This document shows, piece after piece, positions 1 through 8,606 of a stretch of 64,000 bases of DNA. Both the position numbers and the translations under genes were made by a program. Below the pieces are notes generated by a model that was not told the origin of the DNA, did not search any database, and was given only the letters and a program-made list of their open reading frames with translations. Position 1 is the stretch's first letter. Each line of letters starts with the position of its first letter. Source of the stretch: CAIYRG01 sp964494505 (GTDB lineage: Bacteria; Pseudomonadota; Alphaproteobacteria; Micropepsales; Micropepsaceae); NCBI GenBank assembly GCA_964494505.1, contig CAZBRO010000013.1, positions 62,001 through 126,000 of the forward strand, in the 5' to 3' direction.

Positions 1-483
1 GGTGTCGCCATGGCGACAGCGGTGGTTGCGGCCAACAGCGCGACGATCATCCTGTTCCAATTTCCGCTGCTCAGGCTGCTGCGCAAATACGACTTGCACG
101 TTCGTATCCAGGCGGGCATGGCGCTGTTCGTGGCAGGGTTCCTGATCTATGCAGCGCTTCCGCTCACCTATTTTCCCGGTTGGATTTTCGCGACCTGGAT
201 CCTGAGCCTCGGCGAAGCGATTCTCTTTCCCACATTGAATCTGCAGGCCGACCGCATGGCGCCGGGCCATCTCAAAGGCAGTTATTTCGGAGCCATCATG
301 CTGAGCATGCTGGGCTTTGCGATTGGGCCGCCTGTCGGCGGTCTCATGCTGCAATATATCGGTGGGCCGGTGACGTTCCTGCTGACGGCCTCGATCACCG
401 TTCTCGGTGGCGTGGGCTACTGGCAGTCCAGCCGCATGGCAGCAATGGTGGCGGCGCGTGTCTATGCTAGAGTTCGCGAATAG
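1..483 (+). CDS. MFS transporter, C-terminal part (5' end outside window)
   Basis: The reading frame is open from base 1 and ends at TAG 481-483, so this is the end of a gene that begins before the window; the ATG at 10 is probably internal. The about 160 residues hold four to five hydrophobic segments. A central stretch with EAILFPTLNLQADRMAPGH and a GAIMLSMLGFAIGPPVGG motif is typical of the second half of 12/14-span drug:proton antiporters of the major facilitator superfamily, where the GxxxGPxxGG motif is common. The substrate cannot be told from this piece. The DUF1326 gene follows after 16 bases on the same strand and may be co-transcribed. Confidence 0.75.
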   Translation, partial: GVAMATAVVAANSATIILFQFPLLRLLRKYDLHVRIQAGMALFVAGFLIYAALPLTYFPGWIFATWILSLGEAILFPTLNLQADRMAPGHLKGSYFGAIMLSMLGFAIGPPVGGLMLQYIGGPVTFLLTASITVLGGVGYWQSSRMAAMVAARVYARVRE

Positions 484-499
484 GTATCCGGGGAATGTC

Positions 500-1135
500 A
501 TGACCGACGTGAAATGGACAATCCGGGCGCGCGAATTCGGAAACTGCAATTGCTCCTATGGCTGCCCCTGCCAATTCAACGGTCTGCCGACTCATGGCGA
601 TTGCCGCGCGATCCTCGCATTCGAGATCAACAGCGGCAATTACGGCGACGTGAAGCTCGATGGCCTGAAGGCTGCGTCCTTATTCGCCTGGCCCGGTCCG
701 GTCCACAAAGGCCACGGCGAGAGCATGTTCGTGATCGACAGCCGCGCCGATGAGGCCCAGCGCAACGCATTGGTGCGCATCATGTCGGGCAAGGACACCG
801 AGCCGGGCGCCACCCATTTCAACGTCTTCGCCTCCATGACCGAGACATTTCACGATCCGGTTTTCGCGGACATCGATTTCGACGTGGACATCGCCAAGCG
901 GCGTGCGCACATCCGCGTGGCGGGCCAGATCGAGGCGCGCGGCGAACCTATCCTGAATCCGGTGACCGGCAACGAACACCGCGTACGGATCGACATGCCG
1001 AACGGATTTGAATTCCGGCTGGCGGAAATCGGCTGCGCCTGGACGAAGACGAACGGGCCGGTGCTGCTCGATCTCTCCGATTCCTTCGGGCTGTTCTGCG
1101 AATTGAACCTGACCCAGAGCGGCGTCATCGATTGA
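500..1135 (+). CDS. DUF1326 domain-containing protein
   Basis: A 211-residue soluble protein with no signal peptide. I chose ATG 500 because GGGGA lies five bases upstream and the DUF1326 fold begins right after it; the in-frame ATG at 407 lies inside the preceding gene. Near residue 17 it has a cysteine cluster, NCNCSYGCPCQFNG, the hallmark of DUF1326 and suggestive of metal or redox chemistry. The function of the family is not established. The next gene, a DUF2182 membrane protein, starts three bases after the stop, and the DUF1326-DUF2182 pairing recurs across Proteobacteria, so the two very likely act together, perhaps in metal handling (inference). Confidence 0.85.
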   Translation: MTDVKWTIRAREFGNCNCSYGCPCQFNGLPTHGDCRAILAFEINSGNYGDVKLDGLKAASLFAWPGPVHKGHGESMFVIDSRADEAQRNALVRIMSGKDTEPGATHFNVFASMTETFHDPVFADIDFDVDIAKRRAHIRVAGQIEARGEPILNPVTGNEHRVRIDMPNGFEFRLAEIGCAWTKTNGPVLLDLSDSFGLFCELNLTQSGVID

Positions 1136-1138
1136 ATC

Positions 1139-1957
1139 ATGCCCGATGCCGCCCTCGAACGCGTGCTGAAGCGCGACACCGTCATCCTGGCCGTTGCGCT
1201 GCTGACGCTGACCGCGCTCGCCTGGGCGTATCTGTTCAGGCTCTCGGCCGAGATGTCCGACGCCGCTGCGATGGCGTCGATGCCCGGCATGAACATGCCC
1301 GGCATGGTGATGGGACCGGCGCTGAAGCCCTGGGCGCTTCCCGACTTCGCCTTCACCTTTGCCATGTGGGCAGTGATGATGATCGGCATGATGACGCCTT
1401 CGGCCTCACCCATGATCCTCATCTATGCGCGGGTGGCGCAGCAGGCGAGAGATCAGGGAAAGCCCTTCGCGGCGGCCGGATGGTTCGCGGGCGGCTATCT
1501 CCTGGCCTGGACAGGGTTCGCCGGACTCGCGAGCCTCGCGCAGGGAGCCCTTACCCAGGCGGCGCTGATTACGCCCATGCTGGCGGCCGCAAGCCCCCGC
1601 TTCGGTGGCCTGGTATTGGTAGCGGCCGGCCTCTATCAATTCACGCCCATCAAGGATTCCTGCCTGGCCCAATGCCAGACGCCGCTCTCGTTTCTGCAGC
1701 GCCATGGCGGCTTTAAGCGCGATCCTTTAGGTTCCCTCCGCATGGGCCTCACCCACGGGGTCTATTGCATCGGCTGCTGCTGGGCCTTGATGCTGCTGCT
1801 GTTCGTCGGCGGAGTGATGAACGTGCTGTGGATTGCCGGCCTTTCCGTGCTGGTTTTGCTCGAAAAGGTTGTGCCGCGGGGACGAATTGTTACACGGGGC
1901 GCGGGCTTGGTCCTGATCGCCGCCGGGGCTATATATCTGCTGCATACAGGAACGTGA
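1139..1957 (+). CDS. DUF2182 integral membrane protein, Met-rich
   Basis: A 272-residue membrane protein with about six to seven hydrophobic segments. After the first span (residues about 16-36) comes an exported-side Met-rich loop, MASMPGMNMPGMVMGPA, then MWAVMMIGMMTP, and near residue 205 the pair CIGCCWALM. Clustered Met and Cys residues in and near membrane spans are the DUF2182 signature (often labelled 'predicted metal-binding') and recall copper-handling proteins. It begins three bases after the DUF1326 stop, so the two are translationally linked. Metal transport or delivery is inference; no transport motif of a known family is visible. Confidence 0.85.
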   Translation: MPDAALERVLKRDTVILAVALLTLTALAWAYLFRLSAEMSDAAAMASMPGMNMPGMVMGPALKPWALPDFAFTFAMWAVMMIGMMTPSASPMILIYARVAQQARDQGKPFAAAGWFAGGYLLAWTGFAGLASLAQGALTQAALITPMLAAASPRFGGLVLVAAGLYQFTPIKDSCLAQCQTPLSFLQRHGGFKRDPLGSLRMGLTHGVYCIGCCWALMLLLFVGGVMNVLWIAGLSVLVLLEKVVPRGRIVTRGAGLVLIAAGAIYLLHTGT

Positions 1958-2026
1958 TTTGCGGCAAGGTTCGGGCCTGCTTAGGCCGACCATGGCCCTG
2001 GCAGGGCTGGGCCGAAGGAGAGTGCA

Positions 2027-3034
2027 ATGCTGATCAGGATCAAGCCGAGCTGGGAACTCCCAGAGCGAATGGCGACGCCGGAAGCCCTCGTCATGAACCG
2101 GCGGGGCCTGCTCAAGACGGCCGGTGTCGTTGCAGCGGCGGGCCTGCTCGCGGGCTGCAACCAGAACACCGCTCAAAACGCTGCGGGCCAAGCCGCCAAG
2201 ACGGCCGCGGCGAGTGCTCCCGATCCCTCGGCCTCGCTTTATCCCTTCAAGCACAATGACGCCTTCAAGGTCGCGGATCGTCCGGTCACCTCTGAAGAGA
2301 TCGTCTCCGGCTACAACAATTACTACGAGTTCGGCGTCGAGAAGGACGATCCCGTCCGCAACGCCGACCGGCTGCCTATCCGCCCCTGGGAGATCAGCTT
2401 CGAGGGCATGGTCGAAAATCCGATGAAGACGGATATCGACACGCTGCTGAAAGCCATGCCGCTGGAGGAACGCGTCTATCGCCACCGCTGCGTCGAGACC
2501 TGGGCGTTCGTCGCGCCGTGGTCTGGATTCTCGATGAAAGCGCTTGTCGATTACGTCAAGCCGATGTCGGGCGCGAAATATGTGGTGATGAAGTCCTGGA
2601 TCAACACCGAAGTGGCGCCGGCCCAGAACCAGGTCTGGTACCCCTGGCCGTATACGGAAGGTCTGACGATCGAGGAAGCCACGAGCGATCTCGCTTTCCT
2701 CGTCACGGGCGCCTATGGCAAGCCGCTGCCGAAGCAGAACGGCGCGCCGTTGCGTCTTGCGACACCGTGGAAATACGGCTTCAAATCGGCCAAGGGCATC
2801 CAGCGCTTTATCTTCACCGACGAGCGGCCGCAGACCTATTGGATGGCGCTGGGTCCGAGCGAATACGGCTTCTGGGCCAATGTGAATCCAGCGGTACCGC
2901 ATCCGCGCTGGAGCCAATCGACGGAAGAGGTTCTCGGCACCGGCGAGCGCGTTCCGACGCAGATCTACAACGGCTATGGCGCGAACGTGGCTTCGATCTA
3001 TGCAAGCCTGGCGAGCGAACACCTGTTTATGTAA
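2027..3034 (+). CDS. msrP: Protein-methionine-sulfoxide reductase catalytic subunit MsrP
   Basis: A 335-residue periplasmic molybdoenzyme that repairs oxidised methionines in envelope proteins. A twin-arginine leader (NRRGLLKT, residues 24-31) precedes a hydrophobic stretch ending LLAGC, so the product may also be a lipoprotein. The molybdopterin-binding domain is clear: SGYNNYYEFG near residue 94, the Mo-ligating Cys155 in RHRCVETW, NGAPLRL and PWKYGFKS further on, and WANVNPAVPHPRWSQ near the end, all matching the family layout. The gene starts 69 bases after the DUF2182 gene with GAAGGAGAG before the ATG. The usual membrane partner MsrQ is not beside it; electrons must come from an unlinked MsrQ or another donor. 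Confidence 0.93.
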   Translation: MLIRIKPSWELPERMATPEALVMNRRGLLKTAGVVAAAGLLAGCNQNTAQNAAGQAAKTAAASAPDPSASLYPFKHNDAFKVADRPVTSEEIVSGYNNYYEFGVEKDDPVRNADRLPIRPWEISFEGMVENPMKTDIDTLLKAMPLEERVYRHRCVETWAFVAPWSGFSMKALVDYVKPMSGAKYVVMKSWINTEVAPAQNQVWYPWPYTEGLTIEEATSDLAFLVTGAYGKPLPKQNGAPLRLATPWKYGFKSAKGIQRFIFTDERPQTYWMALGPSEYGFWANVNPAVPHPRWSQSTEEVLGTGERVPTQIYNGYGANVASIYASLASEHLFM

Positions 3035-3066
3035 TTCGCCGGTCTGACCGCGATTCTCGAAAAAAT

Positions 3067-3093
3067 ACGGCCGGGATGAAACATCCCGGCCGT
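3067..3093 (-). terminator. Rho-independent terminator for trxB
   Basis: A perfect 12-bp stem (arms ACGGCCGGGATG and CATCCCGGCCGT) with a three-base loop. Read on the minus strand it is followed by ATTTTTTCG, so it terminates transcripts arriving from trxB, whose stop lies about 240 bases upstream. On the plus strand no T-run follows, so msrP is less likely to end here, though the stem could still pause polymerase. Confidence 0.8.
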
Positions 3094-3250
3094 GAGTGCG
3101 TTCGGAGGTCGCGGAACGGCGTAGCGGCTCCGCATCGGGGGAGGGGAACCTCCTGGTGGTTTCGTTCGGGGGAAACGAACCGTCTCTTAGATAATGTTGG
3201 AGCGGCGCATTTCCAGACCTTCGCGGCGGAAATTTCTTGATTGCTGCGCT

Positions 3251-3320
3251 CACACCCTTCGACAGGCTCAGAGTGAAGAAAAACTATTCTTCCTCATGGT
3301 GAGCTTGTCGAACCATGAGG
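3251..3320. repeat. REP-like inverted repeat, copy 1
   Basis: Two inversely oriented arms. The left one contains CCCTTCGACAGGCTCAG. The right one is itself a hairpin (CCTCATGGT 3292-3300 paired with ACCATGAGG 3312-3320) and contains AGCTTGTCGAA. The core resembles a dispersed palindromic repeat frequent in alphaproteobacterial intergenic regions. It lies between the trxB stop and its terminator. A second copy lies at 8621-8690. Confidence 0.7.
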
Positions 3321-3332
3321 TCGGAATTGGCT

Positions 3333-4277
3333 TCAATGCGCGCCTGCGAGAAAGCGTTCCGCTTCCAGGGCTGCCATGCAGCCCATGCCGGCCGCCGTCA
3401 CCGCCTGCCGGAACACCTTGTCCTTCACGTCGCCCGCGGCAAAAACACCCTCGACACTCGTCTTGGTGGAATCGGCAGCGGTGCGAATATAGCCTTCCGC
3501 GTCCATGTCGAGCTGGCCCCGGAACACCTCGGTGGCCGGGGTGTGCCCGATGGCGATGAACAAGCCATCGGTTGCGAGCTCTTCGGCCGCGCCTGTCTTC
3601 ACATTCCGCAACTTCAAGCCTGACACGATCTTCGGCTCGCCGCTGCCGACGACTTCCTCGACGACGCTGTCCCAGATGATGCGCGTCTTCGGATTCTGCT
3701 CGAAGCGCATCTGGTTGGTCTTGTCCGCGCGCAAGGAGTCGCGCCGGTGGATCAGCGTCACTTCGGTGGCGAAATTGGTCAGGAACAGCGCCTCTTCCAC
3801 GGCCGTATTTCCGCCGCCCACCACGGCCACCTTCTTCCCCTTGAAGAAGAACCCGTCGCATGTGGCGCAGGCCGAGACGCCAAAGCCCTTGAACCGCTCC
3901 TCGCTGGGGATGCCCAGCCATTTCGCCTGGGCTCCGGTGGCGACGATCACCGTGTCCGCGCTGTAGCGCTTGCCCGTATCGCCGGTCAGGATGAACGGCC
4001 GCCGCGCCAGGTCGGCGCTGGAAACCAGGTCATATTCGCAGCGGGTCCCGAGATGCTCGGCCTGAGCCTGCATCTGTTCCATCAGCCAGGGACCCTGGAT
4101 CGCCTCCTTGAAGCCCGGATAATTTTCCACCTCGGTGGTGATGGTGAGCTGCCCGCCCGGCTGAAGCCCGGCAACCATCACCGGTTCCAGCATCGCGCGC
4201 GCGGCATAGATAGCGGCGGTGCAGCCTGCGGGCCCGCTTCCCAGGATCAGCACTTTGGCGTGGACGATATCGGACAT
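3333..4277 (-). CDS. trxB: Thioredoxin-disulfide reductase TrxB
   Basis: A 314-residue cytosolic flavoenzyme that passes electrons from NADPH to thioredoxin. Visible are the FAD-binding GSGPAGCTAAIYAARA (residues 13-28), GGQLTITTEVENYPGF, the redox-active CATC (Cys137 and Cys140), the NADPH-binding VVGGGNTAVEEA (from residue 152) and the C-terminal GVFAAGDVKDKVFRQAVTAAG. Length is normal for the low-Mr class. It is transcribed away from an Lrp/AsnC regulator, and the 156-base gap presumably holds both promoters. The same divergent trxB-lrp arrangement is known in other Proteobacteria. Confidence 0.97.
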   Translation of the reverse strand: MSDIVHAKVLILGSGPAGCTAAIYAARAMLEPVMVAGLQPGGQLTITTEVENYPGFKEAIQGPWLMEQMQAQAEHLGTRCEYDLVSSADLARRPFILTGDTGKRYSADTVIVATGAQAKWLGIPSEERFKGFGVSACATCDGFFFKGKKVAVVGGGNTAVEEALFLTNFATEVTLIHRRDSLRADKTNQMRFEQNPKTRIIWDSVVEEVVGSGEPKIVSGLKLRNVKTGAAEELATDGLFIAIGHTPATEVFRGQLDMDAEGYIRTAADSTKTSVEGVFAAGDVKDKVFRQAVTAAGMGCMAALEAERFLAGAH

Positions 4278-4433
4278 GCGGTTCCTTCAGGGGCAGGGCT
4301 GGCCGCCTCATATCGGAAGAAGGAACAAAAAGGTCAAGCTTTTGCGTTTCTTGCCCACACGTGTGTAGAGCGAAACATTCTTGCGGAAAGCACGTTGCGT
4401 TTGTCGCAGAGTGGTGACCACCATGGAGTTCGC

Positions 4434-4904
4434 ATGACGCGCCACAGACTCGATCCCATCGACCGGCAGATACTCGCCGAACTCCAGGCGGACGGGCGCA
4501 TGACCAATGTCGAACTGGCGCACCGGGTAAAGATCACGGCCCCGCCTTGTCTCAGACGGGTGAGGGCGCTGGAGAAGGCCGGATATATCAAGGGCTACCA
4601 TGCCGAACTGGACGCACAGGCGCTCCACTTCGAAGTGACGGCCTTCGCCTTTGTCGGACTTTCCAGCCAGGCGGAAGCCGATCTCAAGGGGTTCGAGGAG
4701 CAGGTGCGGAGCTGGCCGCAGGTGCGCACCTGTCACATGCTCTCGGGCGAGGTGGATTTCATCCTGCTTTGCGTGGCGCGCGATCTGCCCGAGTTCCAGA
4801 CCTTCGTGACGGAGAGGCTGACGGCGGCCAAGAACGTGGCCAGCGTCAAGACGGCGCTGGCCATCCGCACCTCGAAATTCGAGCCCGGCATTCCGCTGGA
4901 GTAA
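4434..4904 (+). CDS. Lrp/AsnC family transcriptional regulator
   Basis: A 156-residue DNA-binding regulator, usual length for the family. I chose ATG 4434 because the conserved helix-turn-helix begins immediately (LDPIDRQILAELQADGRMTNVELA, with the recognition helix CLRRVRALEKAGYIKGY near residue 40); the frame stays open far upstream without homology. The C-terminal half is the RAM ligand-binding and oligomerisation domain, with SGEVDFILLCVARDLPEF near residue 105. Paired with divergent trxB it is the likely local orthologue of the leucine-responsive regulator, but its ligand and regulon cannot be read from sequence. Confidence 0.92.
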   Translation: MTRHRLDPIDRQILAELQADGRMTNVELAHRVKITAPPCLRRVRALEKAGYIKGYHAELDAQALHFEVTAFAFVGLSSQAEADLKGFEEQVRSWPQVRTCHMLSGEVDFILLCVARDLPEFQTFVTERLTAAKNVASVKTALAIRTSKFEPGIPLE

Positions 4905-4980
4905 CGGCCCTAACCGCCTTCGCTCTATTTTGCCGCCGAAGATTGCGGCGAAATAACATAGCCCGTGTATCGACGCGTTC

Positions 4981-5625
4981 TTATCCGGCCGCGTCGGGCT
5001 GCTTGGAAGGATGTGCGTCGGCAAAAGGCTTCAGCGCGTTGCAGTTCTCCACCACGGCGCGGATCTCGGGATAAGGCGACATGTCGGTCTTGAACCGCAC
5101 CGCGGAGAAGACGTGCGAAACCAGATACGCGTCCGCAATCGTGGGACCCGAGCCATAACAGAAGCCGCGCCGATTTTTGTCCGTTTCCAGCATGGATTCG
5201 ATGGCCTCGAACCCCGCTTTGTTCCAGAGCTGAATCCACGCGGCAACGCCGTCCGGACCCTGTTTGTATTCGTCGCGCAGGAAATTGCGGATGCGCAGAT
5301 TGTTCACCGGGTGCATGTCGGATTGCACGATACCCGCGATTGCCCGCACATGGGCGCGCGCGACGGGATCCTTCGGCAGCAGCGGTGGCTCGGGGTAGAC
5401 CTCTTCCAGATATTCGATGATGGCGGAAGACTGATAGAGCCGGACGCCGTCGACTTCGAGCGTGGGCACCCCGCGCATCGGGTTGACCTCTCCATAGGCG
5501 GGGGACAGATGCTCCGCCTTGTCCAGCCGGATAGGTATGTACTCGTATTGAAGCCCCTTCAGGCTGAGCACAATTCTGGTGCGGTAGGAGGTGCTGCTGG
5601 CGTGGAAATTGTAGAGCTTCATCAT
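4981..5625 (-). CDS. maiA: Zeta-class glutathione S-transferase, probable maleylacetoacetate isomerase
   Basis: A 214-residue protein with an N-terminal thioredoxin-like domain (MMKLYNFHASSTSYRTRI; the SSxSxRxRI motif is the zeta-class glutathione-activating serine region) and NPMRGVPTLEVDGVRLYQSSAI, the cis-Pro and glutathione-contact region. The C-terminal helical domain carries the conserved SGPTIADAYLV. Zeta GSTs isomerise maleylacetoacetate in tyrosine and phenylalanine breakdown. No other tyrosine-catabolic gene lies nearby, so the exact substrate is inferred from class. Two consecutive Met codons at 5625 and 5622 are both possible starts; a longer frame upstream lacks homology. Confidence 0.85.
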   Translation of the reverse strand: MMKLYNFHASSTSYRTRIVLSLKGLQYEYIPIRLDKAEHLSPAYGEVNPMRGVPTLEVDGVRLYQSSAIIEYLEEVYPEPPLLPKDPVARAHVRAIAGIVQSDMHPVNNLRIRNFLRDEYKQGPDGVAAWIQLWNKAGFEAIESMLETDKNRRGFCYGSGPTIADAYLVSHVFSAVRFKTDMSPYPEIRAVVENCNALKPFADAHPSKQPDAAG

Positions 5626-5711
5626 AGGCGTATTCCCGCAATCATCGGCCCCTTCTTGCCCCGTTGGGCGCGGCATTCAAAGCCTAAATTCCTTGTAATA
5701 TGCTTTGCACT

Positions 5712-5726
5712 TGCAAGTCAGTCGCA
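5712..5726. promoter_or_regulatory. Candidate Fur box before the imelysin cluster
   Basis: TGCAAGTCAGTCGCA is an imperfect palindrome close to the alphaproteobacterial Fur-type pattern (TGCRA, five-base centre, TYGCA). It ends 39 bases before the start I chose for the first imelysin. An iron-dependent repressor site here would fit the iron-related genes that follow. A single site judged by eye is only suggestive. Confidence 0.4.
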
Positions 5727-5765
5727 TTTGTGGTTCCCATGATTGCCCAAAAAACGGTCTTTGCC

Positions 5766-7058
5766 ATGCGTAGCATCCTCGCCACCGTTCTCGCCGGAGC
5801 GCTCCTGTCGGGCGCAAGCCTCATCGTCCCCGCCGCCGGACAGCAAGCCGCGCCAAAGGCTCAGCCAAAGGCCGAAGCTGTCCTGGCCAATTATGGCGAT
5901 CTCGCGCACGCGATGTATGAGGATTCCTGGACCGCCGCGAAGTCGCTGCAAACCGCGGTGAACGCCTTTTTGGCCGATCCGACCGCGGCGAAGCTAGGCG
6001 CCGCCCGTGCTGCCTGGAAGGCCGCGCGCGTGCCTTACCTGCAAACCGAAGGATTCCGCTTCGGCAACGCCGTTGTCGATGCCTGGGAAGGTGAGATCAA
6101 TTCCTGGCCCTTGGACGAGGGGCTGATCGATTACGTCGCGGCGTCCTATGGCACGCAATCCGACGAGAATCCGCTCTACACCCTGAATGTCGTCGCCCAT
6201 AAGCAGATCCGCATTGGCTCTAAACAGGTCGATGCCTCCGTCATCGACAAGAATCTGCTGCGCCGGCTGCAACAGGCCCAGGGCGTGGAGGCCAATGTCG
6301 CCACCGGCTATCACGCCATCGAATTCCTGCTCTGGGGTCAGGATCTGCATGGCACCGGCCCGGGCGCGGGAGAAAGACCGGCCAGCGATTACGATCTCAA
6401 AGCTTGCACCCACGGCAATTGCGACCGCCGCGCGCAATATCTGAAGGCCGCGACCGATCTTCTGGCCGACGACATGGCCGAAATGACGGCCGATTGGACG
6501 GCCGGCGGCAAGGCGCGCGCTTCGCTGAACGCCAAAGGCCCGGATGCGGGCCTGTCCGCCATCCTCACCGGCATCGGGAGTCTTTCCTATGGTGAGATGG
6601 CCGGCGAACGCATGAAGCTCGGTCTTATCCTGCACGATCCCGAAGAGGAGCAGGATTGCTTCTCCGACAACACCCACAATTCGCATTATTACGACGAGGT
6701 CGGCATCAGCGAAATCTGGAACGGCCGCTACACGCGGCTGAACGGGCAGGTCGTGCAGGGCGCAAGCTTCCGCGATTACACGATGGCGAGAAACGCCGAT
6801 GCAGCCAAACGCATGGACGCGCGCATCGCCGATACGCTCGGCAAGGTGAAGCTGATCAAGGACACGGGCGATTCCGGCAAGATGGCCTATGACCAGATGA
6901 TCGCGAAGGGAAACACCGCCGGCAACAAGATGGTACAGGACGCCATCGATGCGTTGATCGCCCAGACCCGCGCGGACGAAGGGGTGGTGGCGGCCTTGGG
7001 CCTGAAGATTTCGCTCGAGAAGTCGAACGCGCTCGACAACCTGCCGTCAGCGCGATGA
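5766..7058 (+). CDS. Imelysin family periplasmic protein (M75, GxHxxE)
   Basis: A 430-residue exported protein. I chose ATG 5766 since it begins a good signal peptide (MRSILATVLAGALLSGASL, cleavage near AAG) and lies downstream of the Fur-box-like site; in-frame Met codons at 5700 and 5739 are alternatives. The body is the all-helical imelysin fold, with GYHAIEFLLWGQD near residue 180 (the GxHxxE motif of family M75/ICMP-EfeO-like proteins) and the second conserved stretch SDNTHNSHYYDEVGI near residue 300. Family members are iron-regulated envelope proteins thought to bind iron; peptidase activity is doubtful. It heads a five-gene run. Confidence 0.92.
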   Translation: MRSILATVLAGALLSGASLIVPAAGQQAAPKAQPKAEAVLANYGDLAHAMYEDSWTAAKSLQTAVNAFLADPTAAKLGAARAAWKAARVPYLQTEGFRFGNAVVDAWEGEINSWPLDEGLIDYVAASYGTQSDENPLYTLNVVAHKQIRIGSKQVDASVIDKNLLRRLQQAQGVEANVATGYHAIEFLLWGQDLHGTGPGAGERPASDYDLKACTHGNCDRRAQYLKAATDLLADDMAEMTADWTAGGKARASLNAKGPDAGLSAILTGIGSLSYGEMAGERMKLGLILHDPEEEQDCFSDNTHNSHYYDEVGISEIWNGRYTRLNGQVVQGASFRDYTMARNADAAKRMDARIADTLGKVKLIKDTGDSGKMAYDQMIAKGNTAGNKMVQDAIDALIAQTRADEGVVAALGLKISLEKSNALDNLPSAR

Positions 7059-7133
7059 CCGTCTCTTTTTCCTCCCCTGTGTGCAGCGGAGGCGGCGTAG
7101 CATGAGCCCGAGCCCATGCGAGACGGAGAAGGC

Positions 7134-8606
7134 ATGAACCGGCTTCAGCCCGGATTTACCCGGCGCGCGGTGCTTGCAGGTGGAAGCGCTTTCGCCGCCA
7201 CGGCTGTTTCCGGCTGCGGCCGGACTGCGGTTTCGCAAGCGCCTGCGGATGCGGCGGCTGCCGGACGCCTGCCGGAACGCCGCATTGGCAATCTGCCGGT
7301 CACCCTGATTGCACAGGAACGCAAGATTGCGCTGGGTGCGGACAGCGGGTTGACGCCCGCCTGGATTTACGGCGACACGCCGTTTCCGGTCTATCGCGTG
7401 CGGCTTGGCGAAAGCGTGGATGTCTCCTTCACCAATCGCCTGAAGGAACATTCCTCCGTTCATTGGCACGGCGTGCGCGGGCCCAACGCCATGGACGGCG
7501 TTCCCTACGTCACCCAACTGCCGGTGCAGCCCGGAGAAAGCTTCTCCTACCGCCTGACGCCGCCCGATCCCGGCACGTTCTTCTTCCATCCCCATTGCAA
7601 CACCGCCGAGCAGCTGGGCCGCGGCCTCGTCGGCGTGCTGATCGTCGAGGACGGCGTTCCCTTCGATGGCGATATCGTCTGTGTACTGAAGGATTGGCGG
7701 GTGGAGAAGGACGGCCGCTTCCTCCCCTTCATCACGGCGGAAGGCGCAAGCCGGGGCGGTTCCTTCGGAACGCTGCGCACCGTCAACGGCCTTGTCGCGC
7801 CGGAAATCGCCGTGCCGGCGGGCGCCAATATCCGCCTGCGCGTGCTGAACGTGGATTCCACCCGGATCGGGGACATCGGCATCATGGGCGCGGACGCATC
7901 CGTGATCGCCATCGACGGCAATGCGCTTGCCCCTTTTGCACTGGATACGTGGCGGCTGGGTCCGGCAATGCGGATGGACATCGCGCTGCGCACGCCCGAT
8001 GCCGAAGGCCGGATCGTGCTCACCGATTTCTTCGCGCCCGAACCCGTGACGCTCGCGACCTTGGTGGCGCAAGGGCCGTCCAAGCGCAGCGGCGCCTTTC
8101 CCGCATTGGCGCCTGTCCCATTCGCCGAGCCCGATCTTGCCAAGGCCGAAACCCATGAGCTGAAGCTCTCGGCATCGGCTGCCGCCAGCGATTACGCCAC
8201 CCTTCCGCCCATCGTGCTGCCGGACGGACGCACCATCGATCTGTTGGATACGCTGTGCTCCACCGCCAATACGCTGTGGGCCATCGACGGCAAGCCCTGG
8301 CCGCAGAACGGGCATCAGCACCTGCCGCCGCCGCTCATGAATCTCGCGCGAGGGACCGTCGTGCGGCTCCAACTCGCCAACACCACGCCGCATGTGCATC
8401 CGATGCATCTGCACGGCCACACGTTCAAGGTATTATCGGCGAGCAAGCTGAAACGCCCGCAGCATTGGGCCGATACGGTGCTGGTCTTGCCGGAGGAGCG
8501 GGTGGATATTGCCTTCGTCGCAGACAATCCAGGCAACTGGATGATCCACTGTCACATCATTGAACACCAGGACACAGGGATGATGGGATGGTTCCGCGTG
8601 ACCTGA
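7134..8606 (+). CDS. Tat-exported multicopper oxidase
   Basis: A 490-residue periplasmic oxidase. ATG 7134 is preceded by GGAGAAGG and starts a twin-arginine signal (FTRRAVLAGGSAF) ending near VSGC. All four copper-binding signatures are present: HWHG (near residue 110), FFHPHC (about 150), HPMHLHGH (about 421) and HCHIIEHQDTGMM (about 472) with the axial Met of the type-1 site. Laccase-like enzymes of this kind oxidise Cu(I), Fe(II) or phenolics with oxygen. Placement between imelysin and di-heme oxidoreductase genes argues for a ferroxidase or cuprous oxidase role in metal acquisition (inference). It overlaps the next gene's probable ATG by 19 bases. Confidence 0.93.
   Translation: MNRLQPGFTRRAVLAGGSAFAATAVSGCGRTAVSQAPADAAAAGRLPERRIGNLPVTLIAQERKIALGADSGLTPAWIYGDTPFPVYRVRLGESVDVSFTNRLKEHSSVHWHGVRGPNAMDGVPYVTQLPVQPGESFSYRLTPPDPGTFFFHPHCNTAEQLGRGLVGVLIVEDGVPFDGDIVCVLKDWRVEKDGRFLPFITAEGASRGGSFGTLRTVNGLVAPEIAVPAGANIRLRVLNVDSTRIGDIGIMGADASVIAIDGNALAPFALDTWRLGPAMRMDIALRTPDAEGRIVLTDFFAPEPVTLATLVAQGPSKRSGAFPALAPVPFAEPDLAKAETHELKLSASAAASDYATLPPIVLPDGRTIDLLDTLCSTANTLWAIDGKPWPQNGHQHLPPPLMNLARGTVVRLQLANTTPHVHPMHLHGHTFKVLSASKLKRPQHWADTVLVLPEERVDIAFVADNPGNWMIHCHIIEHQDTGMMGWFRVT

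Noticed and set aside
1727..3253. Minus-strand open frame (508 codons) across msrP
   Set aside because: Shadow of msrP and the DUF2182 gene; Arg-rich translation and no start signal.
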